Positions 20,644-32,560 of a DNA stretch of 64,000 nt are shown in pieces. The notes beneath the pieces were generated by a model that was given only the letters and a program-made list of their open reading frames with translations, did not search any database and had not been told where the DNA came from. The stretch is from Pseudozyma flocculosa PF-1. Lineage: Eukaryota > Basidiomycota > Ustilaginomycetes > Ustilaginales > Ustilaginaceae. The stretch lies in assembly GCF_000417875.1 (NCBI RefSeq), contig NW_006920884.1, positions 377,247 through 441,246 on the forward strand, given 5' to 3'. Every line of letters starts with the position of its first letter. Position 1 is the first letter of the stretch. Made by a program: the position numbers and the translations under genes.

Positions 20644-21231
20644 GTTGGCGGTGGTGGTGGCGGCGGCGCGGTGGCGTGGGGGTCCGAGCTCCTGGTCGTG
20701 GATGTCGCGCGCTCGCGTAGCGAGGCTCCGGTCGGTCGAACGGGCGACGTGGGTGAGCGTTGACGTCTCTAGCCTGCTGTCCGCATCTCAGATAGCAGGC
20801 TCCAGTTGGCTGGGGGTTTCAAAAGCTCAGAGAGAGAGAGTGAAGGAGGGAGGCGGAAGCTGAGGTGGCGAGAGAGGGAGGAGCGTGGCTCGGCGTCGCG
20901 AAAAAGTCAGAGCGTCGAGGGTGAGGCCAAGGGGCGCCTGGCAGGCCTGCCTTTCTGGACGCTGGACCCTGAAAACAGACGGGTGGAGGCCGAGATGCAG
21001 CCACTCTCGACTCGGCCGAAAGGAGCCAACCCGGCCAAGCTACCCGGCACCGGGGTCATCGGAATTTCATCGCAGGGCCAGCGCGCCCGACCCGCCGCCC
21101 GCCGCCCGCCGCCCGCCCGACGCTCGCCACCAACATCAATAACCACCGTCCGGACCCCGCATCGCACCCGTCCTCCCGCCCCCCACGTTGCGTCACCCCC
21201 TCCCTACCTTCCCTCATAGCAGTCCAGCACC
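20644..21231. promoter_or_regulatory. Divergent promoter region, XPG-like nuclease / NDUFA12
   Basis: 588 bases between two start codons on opposite strands. It holds an AGAGAG tract at about 20829-20840 and a GCCCGCC/CCGCCCG-rich run at 21090-21125, the latter within 150 bases of the NDUFA12 ATG. No TATA box is evident. Regulatory role is inferred from gene arrangement only. Confidence 0.5.
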
Positions 21232-22003
21232 ATGTCTCTGGCAAGGACAATCAACTATATCCGTCAGGTCGGCCTCAAGAGGTACTGGCGCGACCTCAAC
21301 TACATCGGCGACGCAAAGGCCGGCAGGCTCGTGGGCACCGACCGGTGAGTACCCCGCGGCCCTCATCCAACCCTCTGTAGCCCTGCTCTGAGCTGACCAC
21401 GTCACCCGCCTCGGTCGATCATCCCTTCGCCGTTCCGACCGCAGCAACGGCAACCGATACTACGAGAACCTCAACGAGGTGCCCGGCCGTCACCGCTGGG
21501 TCGACTTCCACGCCGACAACGAGTTCAGCGCATCCCAGATCGACCCGCTCTGGCACGCCTGGATCCACCACATCCGCAAGGACCCCCCCACCGAGGATGC
21601 CGGCCTTCAGAAGATGGTCCAGAGCTGGATGACGGTGAGTGCCCACTGCTCCCGTTCCGCGCAGCCGTGCTAGGATGCGCCGCCGGTGCCGGTGCCGGTT
21701 CGTTGTTCCTCGCGGCCGAGGAGCGTCGACTGATCCGCCTTTGCCATGCTTGTTCCCTTCTCCTTTGTGTGCGTCCCTGCGTGCGTGCGCTGCGCAGGAA
21801 CCGCGAGAGAACCTGACGGGAACGCGCGCCGCCTTCAAGACCTACAGCACGGTGAAGCCCAAGATCGTGAGTGCCGATCGTCGCCCGTCTCGCCTCTGCC
21901 TCGAGAGCTGCTCATCTGACCTGGGCGTTTCCCTTGTTCGCATCCCCTGCCCCCGCGACGCCGTCAGAACGCTTGGGAGCCAAAGGTCGCCGAGCGACAC
22001 TGA
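21232..22003 (+). CDS. NDUFA12: NDUFA12 (B17.2) subunit of mitochondrial complex I
   Basis: Four exons, 21232-21344, 21445-21634, 21798-21866 and 21968-22003, give 135 residues, the expected size. The protein starts MSLARTINYIRQVGLKRYWR and contains LVGTDRNGNRYYEN, VPGRHRWVDF and PLWHAWIHHIRKDPP, the hallmark of the NDUFA12 family. It ends WEPKVAERH. It is an accessory subunit of NADH:ubiquinone oxidoreductase located at the junction of the matrix and membrane arms. Splice junctions are GTGAGT donors and CAG acceptors, and the joined codons (GTD-RNG, MT-EPRE, PKI-NAWE) agree with homologues. Its presence shows the organism has canonical complex I. Confidence 0.96.
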
Positions 22004-22695
22004 GCCTGCCATGTAGTCTGCAGCACCCCAATGCAGCGCAATACGACGTGCTAGACGATCCCGCCTGCTCGGCCGTGTCTTGCTGCGCGCTCCCGTGCTC
22101 GTCGTCCTTGCGGCCACCATTGCGGATGGTCGAGCGAGCGACATGCTGTGGGCCGCACCGCACCACACCGACGTCGTTGCCGTCTTGCGCTTCGAGCATA
22201 GACCCTCGTGGCCAGCCAGCTGAGAGCACGACGACGCGGACGACGACGACCTAGAAGATGGTCGAGCGGATCGAGCGGCCGTGTGGGCCTGAAAGCGAAG
22301 GATGGAGAGCGTGCGGCCGTGTGGGCCTGGAAGCGAAGGATGGAGAGCGAGCGGGCCGGCGAGGATAGGAGGGGGGCATTCCACGAGGTACAACAGGTGA
22401 GGGCCACGACAAGTACAGAGGCATCGACTGTATAGGGAGGCGGGATCGGGCCAAGAGCGGCTCTCGAAAGGGCGAAGGGAAGGGCGAGCGCGAGGAGGCG
22501 AGGCATGGCGGTATAAAGAAGGATGGGGATCGGAGCTTCTACTACTGTTACACTTGCAAGGTGGGTGAGCGGATCGACCCGCAGGAAAGAAGGTCGCGGT
22601 GGAGAACCTTGATCGCAACGAGACGCCGCGGCTGTGGCGAGAGCACGGCGATGAGCGGCAGCCCGGTGCGAAGGTGGGAGCGCTCGCTACCGCCT
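22004..22695. other. Convergent intergenic region, NDUFA12 / DSN1
   Basis: About 690 bases between two 3' ends. The only structure seen is a 38-bp tandem duplication. No gene is seen. Confidence 0.5.
22275..22350. repeat. 38-bp tandem duplication
   Basis: Two adjacent copies of a 38-nt unit starting GCGGCCGTGTGGGCCTG and ending GGATGGAGAGCG; the copies differ at about two positions. A third partial match (GCGGGCC) follows. Confidence 0.85.
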
Positions 22696-25232
22696 CTAGG
22701 ACTTTGCCAGGGCACGGAGTAGGTCCATCGCGTCGCTCTCGTCGGGCTCGAAGCGGTCGGTCGACGGCGGTTCTTGGCTGCCGTCCTTGCTGCTCGTTCT
22801 CTGTCGCTTGACGGCTGGCGCTGGCTCGGCGCCGCTGCCAATATCCGAGCGCGACTCGCGTATACCGCCGAGGAGCCGGTCGAGTCGGCCGGCGCCGCCT
22901 CCTGCTGACGCTTCGTCCGAGTCGGCCTCGGCCGACGCACCACGGCTCATGGAGCCGGACCGCTTGGTGCCGGCAGCGGCATTGGCGTACGACGATGAAG
23001 CCGACGTCCTATCCCGCAGCGCCTGGGCATTCTGCGCAGATACCGTCCGGACGTAACGCGAGGCGAGCAGCTGCAGCTGGGCGAATTGGTGAGAGCGCGC
23101 GCGAAGCAGGTCGACCTGTACACGATCAACGATCGAAGGAGCCCAGAAGGGGAAGGAGGAGGATCAGCAAACGCGATTCTCGAGCCAGATTCGCTGCTCC
23201 TGCCCCTATCGCACTCACGTTGAATTCGACGTCCTTCCACCGAGAGTCCTGTTCGCTGCCCTGGGTGTCCTCGGCCGCCGTGAGCGCCGCCGCCGCCGCC
23301 GCCTCTTTTGCATCGGCAGCTGCCTTGGACGACCTTGCGCGCGCTTTGCCCTTGGACGCTGGCGGCTTCGCTGTAGCGTCAGGAGGACCGACGGGGTTTC
23401 CGGACAGGAGGCCGTCGAGCGCGGCGATGGCCCTCCTCGCATCGTGCAGCTGCTGCCGCCCGAAGTCGGACAGGTCCTCGTCCTCGTCCCACTCGACCTC
23501 GGGCAGATCGTCGACGCTGGCCAGATCCTTTTCGTCGTCCGACGTGGCCGCCAGTTGACGCTCCAACTCGGCTGTGTCGGCCTCGTATGCTTCAATCTGC
23601 CACTGCTCCTTTTCCCACTGCTTCCGCTCGCTCGACATGTTCTGGACAGTCGAGGCCAGACGCGATTTTGCTTCGATGTTGGAGGCGTTGCGGGGATGCG
23701 GCTGCAACGCGGGGCCGCCGGGTGCCTGCAGGGCGGAAGGTCCACGAACAACGAGGGTCAGCAAATATCGCGCCGCTGGAGAGACGGCGGAAAGCCTCTA
23801 TCACCGTCGGACCGACACTTACCGGATCATTCTCGCCAATCCAGTTGATGCCAAAGGCGCCGCAGTGGAGGTCCGAGAGCAGCTGCTCGAGGACGCGAAG
23901 AATACCCTCGCGATGCTGCGAGAGCTCCCGCTTCTCGGCTTCGGTCAAGGCCGGGAGCGCGGCATCGGCCTTTTTCCGCTTGCCCTTGGTGGCGGCGGAT
24001 GGAGCGGTGGTCTTGGATGCTCCGAGCTCCCCGAGCGCGGCCCCGAGGGATCGTTTCAGCGACCAGCCCATCAGGTGACGCATCCGGATCTGGGGCGTCG
24101 TGTCTGGCGGGCAATGCCGGAAGAGTTCGTGATCCGGGACGTCGTCGTGCGGGTAGGCGGCCACGGCGGGATCGCGAAGCGACGACCGCCTCTTCTCGCC
24201 CTTGAGACCCAAGCTGCTGCGCCGGCCGCTGCCGCCGGACCGTCTGCCGCCCGAGGTCCCTGACCCGCCAGACCCCGGGTGGACCTCGAGACCAGCGCGG
24301 AAGGCCTGATTCCGTCGGATGATTGGGGTCTCGCCAGCCGCCTCGTCCGGCAGCGGCTCATAGGTGGTCCTGCCCACCACGCTGCGGGATGAGCCGGCGC
24401 GGGACGAAGACGAGGAGCTGGAGCTGGGCTGCTTGCCGCTGCTTGGCGAGGCTGCCCGGCGCTTCCGTGCTGCGGGTGCGCCCATCGCGGGTGGTGGCAT
24501 CGCCGCGGCAGCAGCGGCGTGGGCGCCGTTGGACGCCTGCGTCGATGCGGCCTTCCTTTGTGGACCCACGTCGCGTTGGAAGATGAACTCGCCTTCAGCC
24601 TCCTCCCCGAGCGCTGCGAGCGTCGCATGGACGGCGGAGGTGGGGCAAGCATGGGCGGACCAAGATGGCCAAGCGTCAGCAGAGAGGCATCGTCGTGGAA
24701 CGCGCAGGGCAAGCTGAGGGTGCTCACTCTTCCGTGGTGCGCGCGCTGGCCGTGCGGTGGGCTGCGATGCGCTCGCGGCGCCATTCTTGCGGCTGGCCGC
24801 TTTCGACTTGGTCGGTGGCTCCTCGGCCAATAAGAGCTCTTCCGCCCCGGCTGGATCCGTCTTGGCCTTGCCCTTGGCCTTGCGCGAGGCGCTCTCCGTG
24901 GCGACGATGCCGCCGAGGCTGGTGTCTTCGTGCATGCGCGTATCGTCCCCGAGCTCTCCAAAGACGTCGGAGAACCGATGCTGCCGGCCTGTCCCGGCGG
25001 CGGCGGGTCGCTTGGTCGTTCTCGACGCGACCGCAGGGATGACGGCCGACGAGGCGCCCGACGAGGCCCCCGACGAGCGGGCGGATGCAGCCGCTGTTGA
25101 TCTGCGCGTCGGCCGAGGGGCCTTGGCGGCGGACGAGGTGGCTGGTAGGTTCATGGCCGCCGAGTCGTCATTGCTCGAGGCGGAAGCGCCGCTCAGACGC
25201 GATGATCTGCGAGTGGCCGCTGCCGTGGTCAT
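22696..25232 (-). CDS. DSN1: DSN1/Mis13 subunit of the MIND (Mis12) kinetochore complex
   Basis: Proposed exons 25232-24728, 24613-23823, 23725-23219 and 23115-22696, 740 residues. The family core is visible as RRSSLGLKGEKRRSSLRDP, then PDHELFRHCPPDTTPQIRMR and HLMGWSLKRS, followed by helices (TEAEKRELSQHREGILRVLE) and a coiled-coil-like SERKQWEKEQWQIEAYEADT. Dsn1 links the Mis12 complex to Ndc80 and to inner-kinetochore CENP-C/CENP-T and is regulated by Aurora B at the basic RRSS segment. The first ~300 residues are Ala/Ser/Arg-rich. The intron 24727-24614 (114 nt, branch CTGAC, acceptor CAG) is a multiple of three with no stop, so it is less certain than the other two; without removal the protein gains 38 residues. 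The C-terminus ends in an acidic DESDAMDLLRALAKS. Confidence 0.85.
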
Positions 25233-26372
25233 GGGCGTGGCGGGCTTCTATGGTGTGGTGTGGGCCCGCAGCTGTGAGGTCGAGGGCGGAAGGGTGCCGG
25301 AGGTGGTCGCTGGCGGCATGGATCGACGCAGCCGGTCCAGCAAAGAGCCGCTCGGGGCGGTTGGTGGGCGGTGTGTTGGCGGTTCGGGAGTCTTCCGAGA
25401 CGACCAGTCCGAGCTGCGCCCCCTAGCCTGGCCTGCCTGTCTGTGGATATCGCCGAGGCTCGATTGGCGCGCTGTACCGGCGTCGGCCTACACGTCGCAA
25501 GAGCTATCGGCGCGTTATCGACGTGGAGCGGATATGCCTGCGTGGGTGAAGGCGGAGGCGGTGCAAGACGATTTGCCGACAAAGAGGCTTTGCGCGTGAG
25601 GTGGGAGGGTGGTCAAGGGGAGCCGATGACCAAATGGGCCCCGGATGGCGATTTCCGTGCCCCTTGTTCTGGCGCGGCGACGCGGCGCAACGAGTCCAGG
25701 AGGAGGGCAGAGGCAGAGAGACGGATGGATGGCGGGCCGGGGTGGCGGCAGGAGCCGGAGTGGGGGTATCGAGGAGGGTTGGCTGGATGGGACCCGGTCG
25801 CGACGATGATGGAAGAGCGAGGTGGACGTGGTGGAGCTGCCCGCAGGCCTGGACGGCACAGTCAGTCGCGTGTCGGGGCTGGGGCCCAGGCGACCTCGCC
25901 GCCCGACGCGAAACCAGACCTGACCAGAGCAGGCCTGGCCTGGCCTGGCAGGCAGGGGCACCCGCTTTTTTGACTTTGGCTCGAGCCCAGCCTGGCCTGG
26001 CCGGGATCCGGCCTCATCTCGTTCCATCCGCCGCCGGCGCCAGGTTGCAAGAAGGAGCTCACATCGCAATCTGACAGGGATGACCGTGCTACGTTCGTAC
26101 TGAGCTGGCCCGCATCGCTGCCGCTGCATCGCCGCCAGAGATGGAGGATGATGTATGGCCTTCGTCAGGGGCTGGCCGGCGAGCACCCCTGCCAGAAAAT
26201 CAAAACACGACGACGCGCCCGCTCCCCTCGCTGCTGAGGCCAGGCCGGGCCCGGCGAGGCAGGCTGTATCGGCCGGGTGGACCTGGGCGAGTGCAGCGGC
26301 TGGATAGGCCGGCCCACGCCAGGGCCAGGGACCAGGGCCAGTTCGATGCGGGGGCGGCGGCGCCGATGTTGC

Positions 26373-26403
<31 letters not shown>

Positions 26404-27299
26404 GCCTTTCGCCGCACTTGCCAGGCAGAAGGGCTCGGCGTGAGCTGCTCCTGCTGCTGCTGGCTGGGCAGCCCTGTCTCGGACCAGGCCGCCTGCCGCT
26501 CTGTCCACCTACGCCGGTTGCTGCCAGGCTCTCCCGGGTTGCCCTGGCCTGCCCGCCTGCCCTGGCTTCTCCTGGCTTGACCTGGCTCTGTGTACGCGCT
26601 GCCGACGCCGACCGACGCCTTGCTTGCTTGCTCCCTAGCCTCCGCCAGCCCGGCCGCTCGCTCGATCCTCTTGCATGCCACATCCTTCCCAGCCACGACG
26701 AGCCACGCCAGCACCCATCCTCTGCCCATCGACCTCTCTCTCTCGTCACCGCCACCACTACCGCCACCACCACCACCACCACCACCACAGCCACCGACGC
26801 CGTCACCATCGCCACATCGGCGCTCCTCGATCCGGACTTTGAACGCCGTGTCCGCCTCTCTCGAGGCTGGTCCACCGACCCAGCCCCGGCACGTTGGCCT
26901 CGTCCTGCCCGACTGTGGCTGCATAGCCCCCGCCGACATCGACCCTCTAGAGCTACCTCGCACCGCATCGGTCCATCCGTAGCTTCTCGTGCTGCTCTGT
27001 CTCATCTGCTCACCTTTTGCGACCGCTGGCCACGCGCTGCCTTGGCTCACCTCGTCCCGGCTCCTGCGCAGACGTCGATACAGCCAGCGTCCCTCGTGCT
27101 AGCCAGCCTCGTTCCAGCCAAAGACCCTCGCCAGCTTGATGCCGATTCCGCTTTGATGGGACACGGAAGTCGGTAACCCCCTCGTCTCTGCCGTACGCCA
27201 GCGTAACCGCCATCCGCCCGCCATCGCCCCCGCCCTCGCCAACGCCCTCGCATCGGTACCAGTCGGGCGAGTCGCCCTGCTTGACACCGACCTCGCACG
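25233..27299. other. 2.1 kb divergent intergenic region, DSN1 / unknown gene
   Basis: Two start codons face away from each other across this stretch. A 511-codon open frame on the minus strand (27050-25515) has Gly/Arg/Ala-biased text without family resemblance and is rejected. The region holds GGCCTGGCC runs (25935-26010, 26240-26330), a GCAA tetranucleotide tract, and a CCACCA-type tract at about 26748-26790. Confidence 0.5.
26374..26403. repeat. (GCAA)n tetranucleotide microsatellite
   Basis: About 7.5 perfect units of GCAA/AAGC in gene-free DNA. Confidence 0.9.
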
Positions 27300-29379
27300 A
27301 TGCCTCCTTCATCGGCTCTGGTCGAGGAGGCCCCTGAGAGTAGCTCGCTCCGTCACGCCGACCGGAGTGAAAACACCTCGGGCTTCTCCGACGTCTCCTT
27401 CGGCTCCAGCATGACGGCAGACTCGGATCGTCTTGCCGCCGCACCGCTCGTGTCGGATCACGGCAGCGCCGGCGACGACGGTGCCAAGAGGCATCCCACT
27501 ATCAAGCCGACAGCGTCTTCGCAACCCGCCGCGACGAAGCCGGCGTTTGACGACGGCCGCGGATGGAAAGCCATTGGCGAACCCTCGTCGAGCAAGAGCC
27601 CGGTCCTCGAGGACCCGCTCACGCCGCGCGCCAACGGGCACGCACAGCTGCCCTTTTCGGATGATGTGCAGAACGAGGCCGGTCGTCCTTCGAACGGAGC
27701 TGCGTCTTCCAGCTCATCGCCGCACCTGGACCCGCACCGCCGTTACGGACCCGTCGGCTCCGGCAAGACTTCTGCCAACGGCATCCGTCTCGAAGCGGCA
27801 GCTGGGTCGTCTGACCTGTACGAGCGGGAGCCCGTCGACTCGTACGCCGCGCCGAACCTCGACGACGATGCCGCCGAGGCCAGACGAGTGCAACAGGTGA
27901 GCAGCGCTCTGCGTCGTTTCCGAACGGACCCCGCGCCGCGTGCCGTGTGCGCCTCGGTCGCCCTTGCTGACTCGGCGTTGCGCTAAACCGTGACCCATCG
28001 ACATACTCTCACCCTCCGCCCCGCTGTGTCATCGGCAGAACCTCGAGAGGTGGGCTGCCGAAGAGCGCAACCGGCGCAAAGCAGCACGCACCTCGCGATT
28101 CTCGCTGGGGGCGCCGCCCTCCGCTGGCAGCAACCTGGCGCGCAGGATATCCGGCATCCGATCGGCCCCGCGTTCGTCCGCGGCCGGGCTGGGCGCAGGA
28201 CCATCGTCCGAGAGGCTGGCGGACGGTGAGCCGATTAGCCCGTCGGCGACGCTCTCGCCCGCATCGCCGGCCAACCTGCGCTTTTCGAGGCGCGACTCGG
28301 CCGCGTCGCAGTTCGCCCAGGGCGCCGGGCGTCCCGACAGCATTTCGTCGATGGACAGCACTCACACCCAGGACGAGCTGATCAGGGGCCCGCTTTCCGG
28401 ATCCATAGGCGGAGGCGGCGCCGGCGCCGCTGGCAGCCGCATCAGCTCCTATGGCGGTGGCGCGGGTGTCCGGCCTTCCGACTCCGGGCCGCTCGAGGAT
28501 GTTCCAGAGTCCGAGAGCGAGACGAGCCACAAGGGCAAGGGGCGAGCCCGAAATCCGTTCGAGGACCCCGCCGAGGCCGCAGACGACATCTACCGGTCGC
28601 CGGCGTCGTCAGCGGCGCTCGCTTCAAAGAAGCCGACCCCGACCGCCGCGCGACCCATCGTCACCGTAGGCCGGGCGTCGAGTATCCAGCGTCGCACCAT
28701 CGAGGCGGGCATGATGGGCCGCACCGAGGGCAAGCGGCGGATGCCCTCGATAGTGGCCACCGACACGGAAGCGTCGATAGCCGAGGGCGACGAGGCGTCA
28801 GGTGCCGGCGCCGGCGCCAACCCGTTTGCGAGCGCCGAGGACGGCGGTGGCGGCATCTCGACGACGCTCCATCAGGGCGGTCTCGACGAGGAGGTGGCCA
28901 TGGAGCTCAATGGCCGCCGGCGCCAGTACGCCATGACGGCGCCGGCCCCGTACGACGGCGTGCAGGACGATGCGGGCGGCGACGTGGGGGCCGGTTCCAT
29001 GGACGTCAAGCTGTCCAACCAGCCCTCGCGCGTGTCGACGAGCAGCTCCAAGTTCCGCGAAATGGGCATCACGGCCGGCGGCGACGACTGGATGGAGACG
29101 GTCGAGGCGGCCGACCAGCGCGCGCGGGGCAAGCGGGAGCGCGAACGGGCGCGGGATCGGGAGCGGCTCCGACAGCGCGATCAGACCGAGTCGAGATCGT
29201 GGTGGACCGATTGGCTGTGCGGCTGCCGCCGGGCCGACGACGACGAAGAGCAGGTAGGTGGCGGCTGGTGCCCGTGGCGCCGATTGGCCAGGCTTCACAA
29301 GGCTGACCTCTCTCTCCCCTTCTTTGCGTCCGCCCCGTCTTGCGCGACCCAGGCCGGCCGCACGAATCCGATGGAGTGA
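27300..29379 (+). CDS. Unknown Ser/Gly-rich protein with conserved-looking C-terminal AGRTNPME motif
   Basis: Three exons, 27300-27896, 28039-29253 and 29353-29379, giving 612 residues. No catalytic domain is recognised. Most of the chain is Ser/Ala/Gly/Asp-rich and likely disordered. Short ordered-looking parts are NLERWAAEERNRRKAARTS just after the first splice, KGRARNPFEDPAEA, and the terminal RSWWTDWLCGCRRADDDEEQ joined to AGRTNPME. I recall Cys-containing tails ending in GRTNP(F/M)E from other basidiomycete proteins of unknown function; the paired cysteines (LCGC) could be lipidated, which is inference. The last exon codes only nine codons including the stop. Intron 2 (29254-29352) is 99 nt, in frame and stop-free, so unspliced mRNA would still end in the same motif. 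Splice phases agree at both junctions. Confidence 0.7.
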
Positions 29380-30652
29380 CCCGCAGGGTCGCGCGTCGAG
29401 TCGCACCGCCTTGCCAGCGACGAACTGCCTCGGGCGATGGACGACGAGGCCGGCTGCAGCAACGTCGCCTTCGTCCCTTCCAGCCCGACAGCGTTGGGAA
29501 CGAGCGAGCGAGCGAGCGAGCTTGGGCGCTCGTCTGCCAGCGCGCAAACCCATACCCAGCTGCGATGCCACCATCGAGTCCGATCGGATATGTAGCCTCC
29601 CTTCTCCTCCCCCTTCTGTCCACCATCATAGCGTCATCATCATCGGCGTCATCATCGGCCTATCCTTCTTCGTGTGGTGACGCCGAGAAAAGGCGGGTGC
29701 ACCCAGCCTCTGGCTCCAGCTCCGGCTCGTCGGCGTCGGAAGCGCGGGTAGCGCGAGAGAGCACGGCTGGACCGGTTCTGCGCCGCGTGTGGGCGACCAG
29801 CCGCCGACGGGCGATTCGAGGCGATACGCAACCGACGGGACTGCGGGATCCTGCTGCGACAGGGCGGGGGCGGGGGGCGAGACAGAGGTGGGCGGGTCGA
29901 GGCAAAGGGAAAAGAGGACGGGCAGGAGCGAAAATCGAAGAGAGAGAGAGAGAGAAGGAAGGAAGGAAAAGCCCATGTCATTCATTCCTGGCTCGCTGTG
30001 TCGTTTTGCCCCCTCGCCCCTTCCCTTCCACATCTACATGGTCGTCGATCGACACGAGAGAAAAGGGGGGATGGCGGGATAAGCTTACCGACTCGACCCG
30101 ACGTCTTCGTCCCCCCTCCCCCCTCCCTTTGCCCCATCTCGGTCTCCCATCATCGCCACCTGCCCGCTGTCGGAGCCCCATGACTCCCAAACGTCCCCGC
30201 CCGGTACCAGAGAGAGCGTCGAATGTCGAGGCGAAAGAACAATGAACGAAGAACAAGAAACTCAATGATCACCCCCGACCCAAGCTGAGCAAGAACGATG
30301 GACCCGAACCCGAAGAGATGAGAGAATGGACGAGCGAGAGAGGAGGGCCTGTCGTTGCCATTGATGGGGGTCGAGGCAGACCGGACGAAGAGGCTGGATG
30401 GAGCGATCGGATGGCTGGCTGGCTGGCTGGATGGATGGCTGAATGTCGTCGTGGTTCGTCCGCCCCATGTCGGCGGATCGTCTATGAGAGAGAGAGAGGA
30501 AGACGGGGCAACGAGGCAGATTGAGGGGGTGGGTCTGGTATGATGTCGTGTCGCGGCGGAATGATGTAGGGGACCCGCGGTCGTGGTCGATGTCGTCGTC
30601 GTAGAGGGAGCGAGAGAAGGCCGCGAAGTGCGCGGGACGTGCGAGCAACGGC
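29380..30652. other. Convergent intergenic region, unknown gene / FMN1
   Basis: About 1.3 kb. It holds (GAGC)n at 29499-29521, an AGAG/GGAA tract at 29938-29969 and a (GGCT)/(GGAT) tract at 30412-30440. Open frames here are compositional artefacts. It presumably includes both 3' UTRs. Confidence 0.5.
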
Positions 30653-32032
30653 TCAGGACGCCACCTTGCCGAGGAACGGGTCCCGCGCGTAGTCCTGGTA
30701 CAGCGGCCGGTTGAGCGAGTTGACCGTCACCTTCTTGTCCATCTCGATGTCGGCGATCAGAGCATCTGCGGGGAGGAGGCAGCAACACGGGTAGCAGATC
30801 GAAGGAGAGGGCCTCAGCACCGCTGCGGCGCTTGCACTAGAACCTGCAGGAGTTACGAGGTACGCACCCATCGAGTCGTAGTTGTACTCGGGACGCACGT
30901 ATCCCAGCACGACGACGCGGATCTCGAGGCCGTAGAAGTCGGCGCCAAACTCGTGGAGGATGTGGACCTCCTGAAGGCGGGCACGCGGCCGGTCCAGGCG
31001 AGGGCGGGATTCTCGGTCAGCTCGTGCGCTCCTGCGTCCAGTCCGCCACGCCATCATCCCTTCGGCTCGCTTAGCCCCCCGTTGCGCAGACTCACTGCCG
31101 TCTTGTAGGTGTTCTTGTAGAACGGGTTCCAGCCGACGCTCATGACCATCGGAAAGACCCGCGAGTCCTCTTGCCGCAGCGGGATGCGCCTCTTCTTGTG
31201 TCGCCTGCTGAGGCTGCTGAAGGCGCTGCCGGTGCCGCTCCCGGACGAGGCGTGCCTCGAGCTGTGAGACTCCTGCGGCGTGGGTATCGGTTCGGCGGCG
31301 GCGCCCGACGCGGCGGCTGCAGATGCGGATGCCGACGCTGCTGAAGCCGCTGCCTTGAGCTCCATAGCCGACACGACCGCCTCTTTGTCGGTGCTGCGGC
31401 CATCGCTTGGTCGGAGCAGGTTGGCCTGCTGCTGCAGGCTGCTCTTGCTGTCCTGCCTCGCTTTTGTCCGGCCAGACTGGGGGAAGCCGTCGGCTCCGTC
31501 CTGGATCGGGCTCGCGCCCAGGACCACCTCGTTGTCGTCGTCGTCGTCATCGTCGTCGACCGACGTGGCACCGGTGCCGTTGCCGGACGACGATGACGGC
31601 CCGTCGGCATCCTCAGAGTCGGTCAGGAAGTCATCATCCTCTTCCTGAGGCAATACGCGCGCGAAGCCAAAGTAGACGCCGGTCCGGGTGAGCTTGGAGC
31701 CGGGGCCGACCACCCTCGCCGGCAGGTTGGCTGGCCAGGGTCGGATGAGGGGCGAATAGGGAGAGAGAGAGGAAGGTGAGTTTCGAGCTCGGTGGTCGGC
31801 CGGCGGATTGCCTGCTGATTTTGCTGCCGGAGCAGGACCTGACGCTCGTAGAGGCGGCAGACTCACCTGTCGGGCAGCCAAGGTCCTTGGAGCCCCTGCC
31901 GAAGCCCTTTTCGACCTCGCCGCGCAGATAGATGGGGTAGGGCCGCTCGGGGGCGTGCGGGCCGCACACCTCGGGCCGCGAAGACGGGGGCACTGGCGAG
32001 TTGCTCGCGGCTGGCGGTGCTGCTGCTGACAT
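30653..32032 (-). CDS. FMN1: FMN1 riboflavin kinase with ~150-residue internal insertion
   Basis: Exons 32032-31867, 31730-31096, 30970-30868 and 30765-30653, 338 residues. Flavokinase landmarks: YPIYLRGEVEKGFGRGSKDL, GCPTANLPARV, TGVYFGFARV, then VFPMVMSVGWNPFYKNTYKT, EVHILHEFGADFYGLEIRVV and GYVRPEYNYDSMDALIADIE. The enzyme phosphorylates riboflavin to FMN with ATP; the GCPTAN segment is the nucleotide/Mg loop. Fungal and animal enzymes are usually 150-220 residues. Here an acidic, then Ser/Ala-rich, then basic stretch of roughly 150 residues (from PQEEDDDFLTDSED to KKRRIPLRQEDS) separates the strand TGVYFGFARV from VFPMVMSVGW, which are normally joined by a short turn. I see no good GT-AG pair that would remove it. 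Start chosen as the first ATG upstream of the conserved core. Confidence 0.92.
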
Positions 32033-32515
32033 TGTGTTTCGTATGGGCGGGGGATCGAAATGCTGCGGTGCTATCAGGCAGGCGATGCCACGCGGCTGTG
32101 CTCGGGGTTCGGAGGTGGTCCTGGCCACAAGCGCAAAAAGTCTTTGCGGGGGAGGCAGCAGCTGGTAGATGGACCGACAAAGGGTGATCTATCGGAGGCA
32201 GAAAGTGAAGGGATGCTGCTGCTGCGGCTGCTGCGGCTGCTGCGGATGCTGGAGGTTGGAAGGGCCGACAGAGGGATGCAGGTGTAAGAAAAAGGGACGC
32301 TCCCGTGTGATGTGCGCTCTGCGCGATCGTCAAAAGGATGGGGTCGAGGGCGAGCTGTGCTGGGCAGCCAGGTGACAGAAATAGACGCAGAGAGCGTGTC
32401 GATGCAAGTCGGAGGCTGGTGGTGGCGGCGGCGGCGTAGACGGCGGCAGTGAAGCGGAGGTCAGCTCTTGTCTGGATTGCGAGCGAGCGTGTCGGAATAT
32501 GGAGGCTGTGTCAAC

Positions 32516-32560
32516 GGTGGTGGTGGTGGTGGTGGTGGTGGTGGTGGTGGTGGTGGTGGT
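32516..32560. repeat. (GGT)15 microsatellite
   Basis: Fifteen perfect GGT units, 484 bases upstream of the FMN1 start codon. Confidence 0.92.

Noticed and set aside
26374..26403. GCAA, CTGC and GCCT tracts as CRISPR-like or transposon-end repeats
   Set aside because: They are simple tetranucleotide microsatellites with no spacers, inverted ends or transposase nearby.
25515..27050. 511-codon open frame on the minus strand
   Set aside because: Translation is Gly/Arg/Ala-biased with poly-Gly from a CCACCA tract and no recognisable motif; the stretch carries microsatellites and the frame reflects GC-rich composition.
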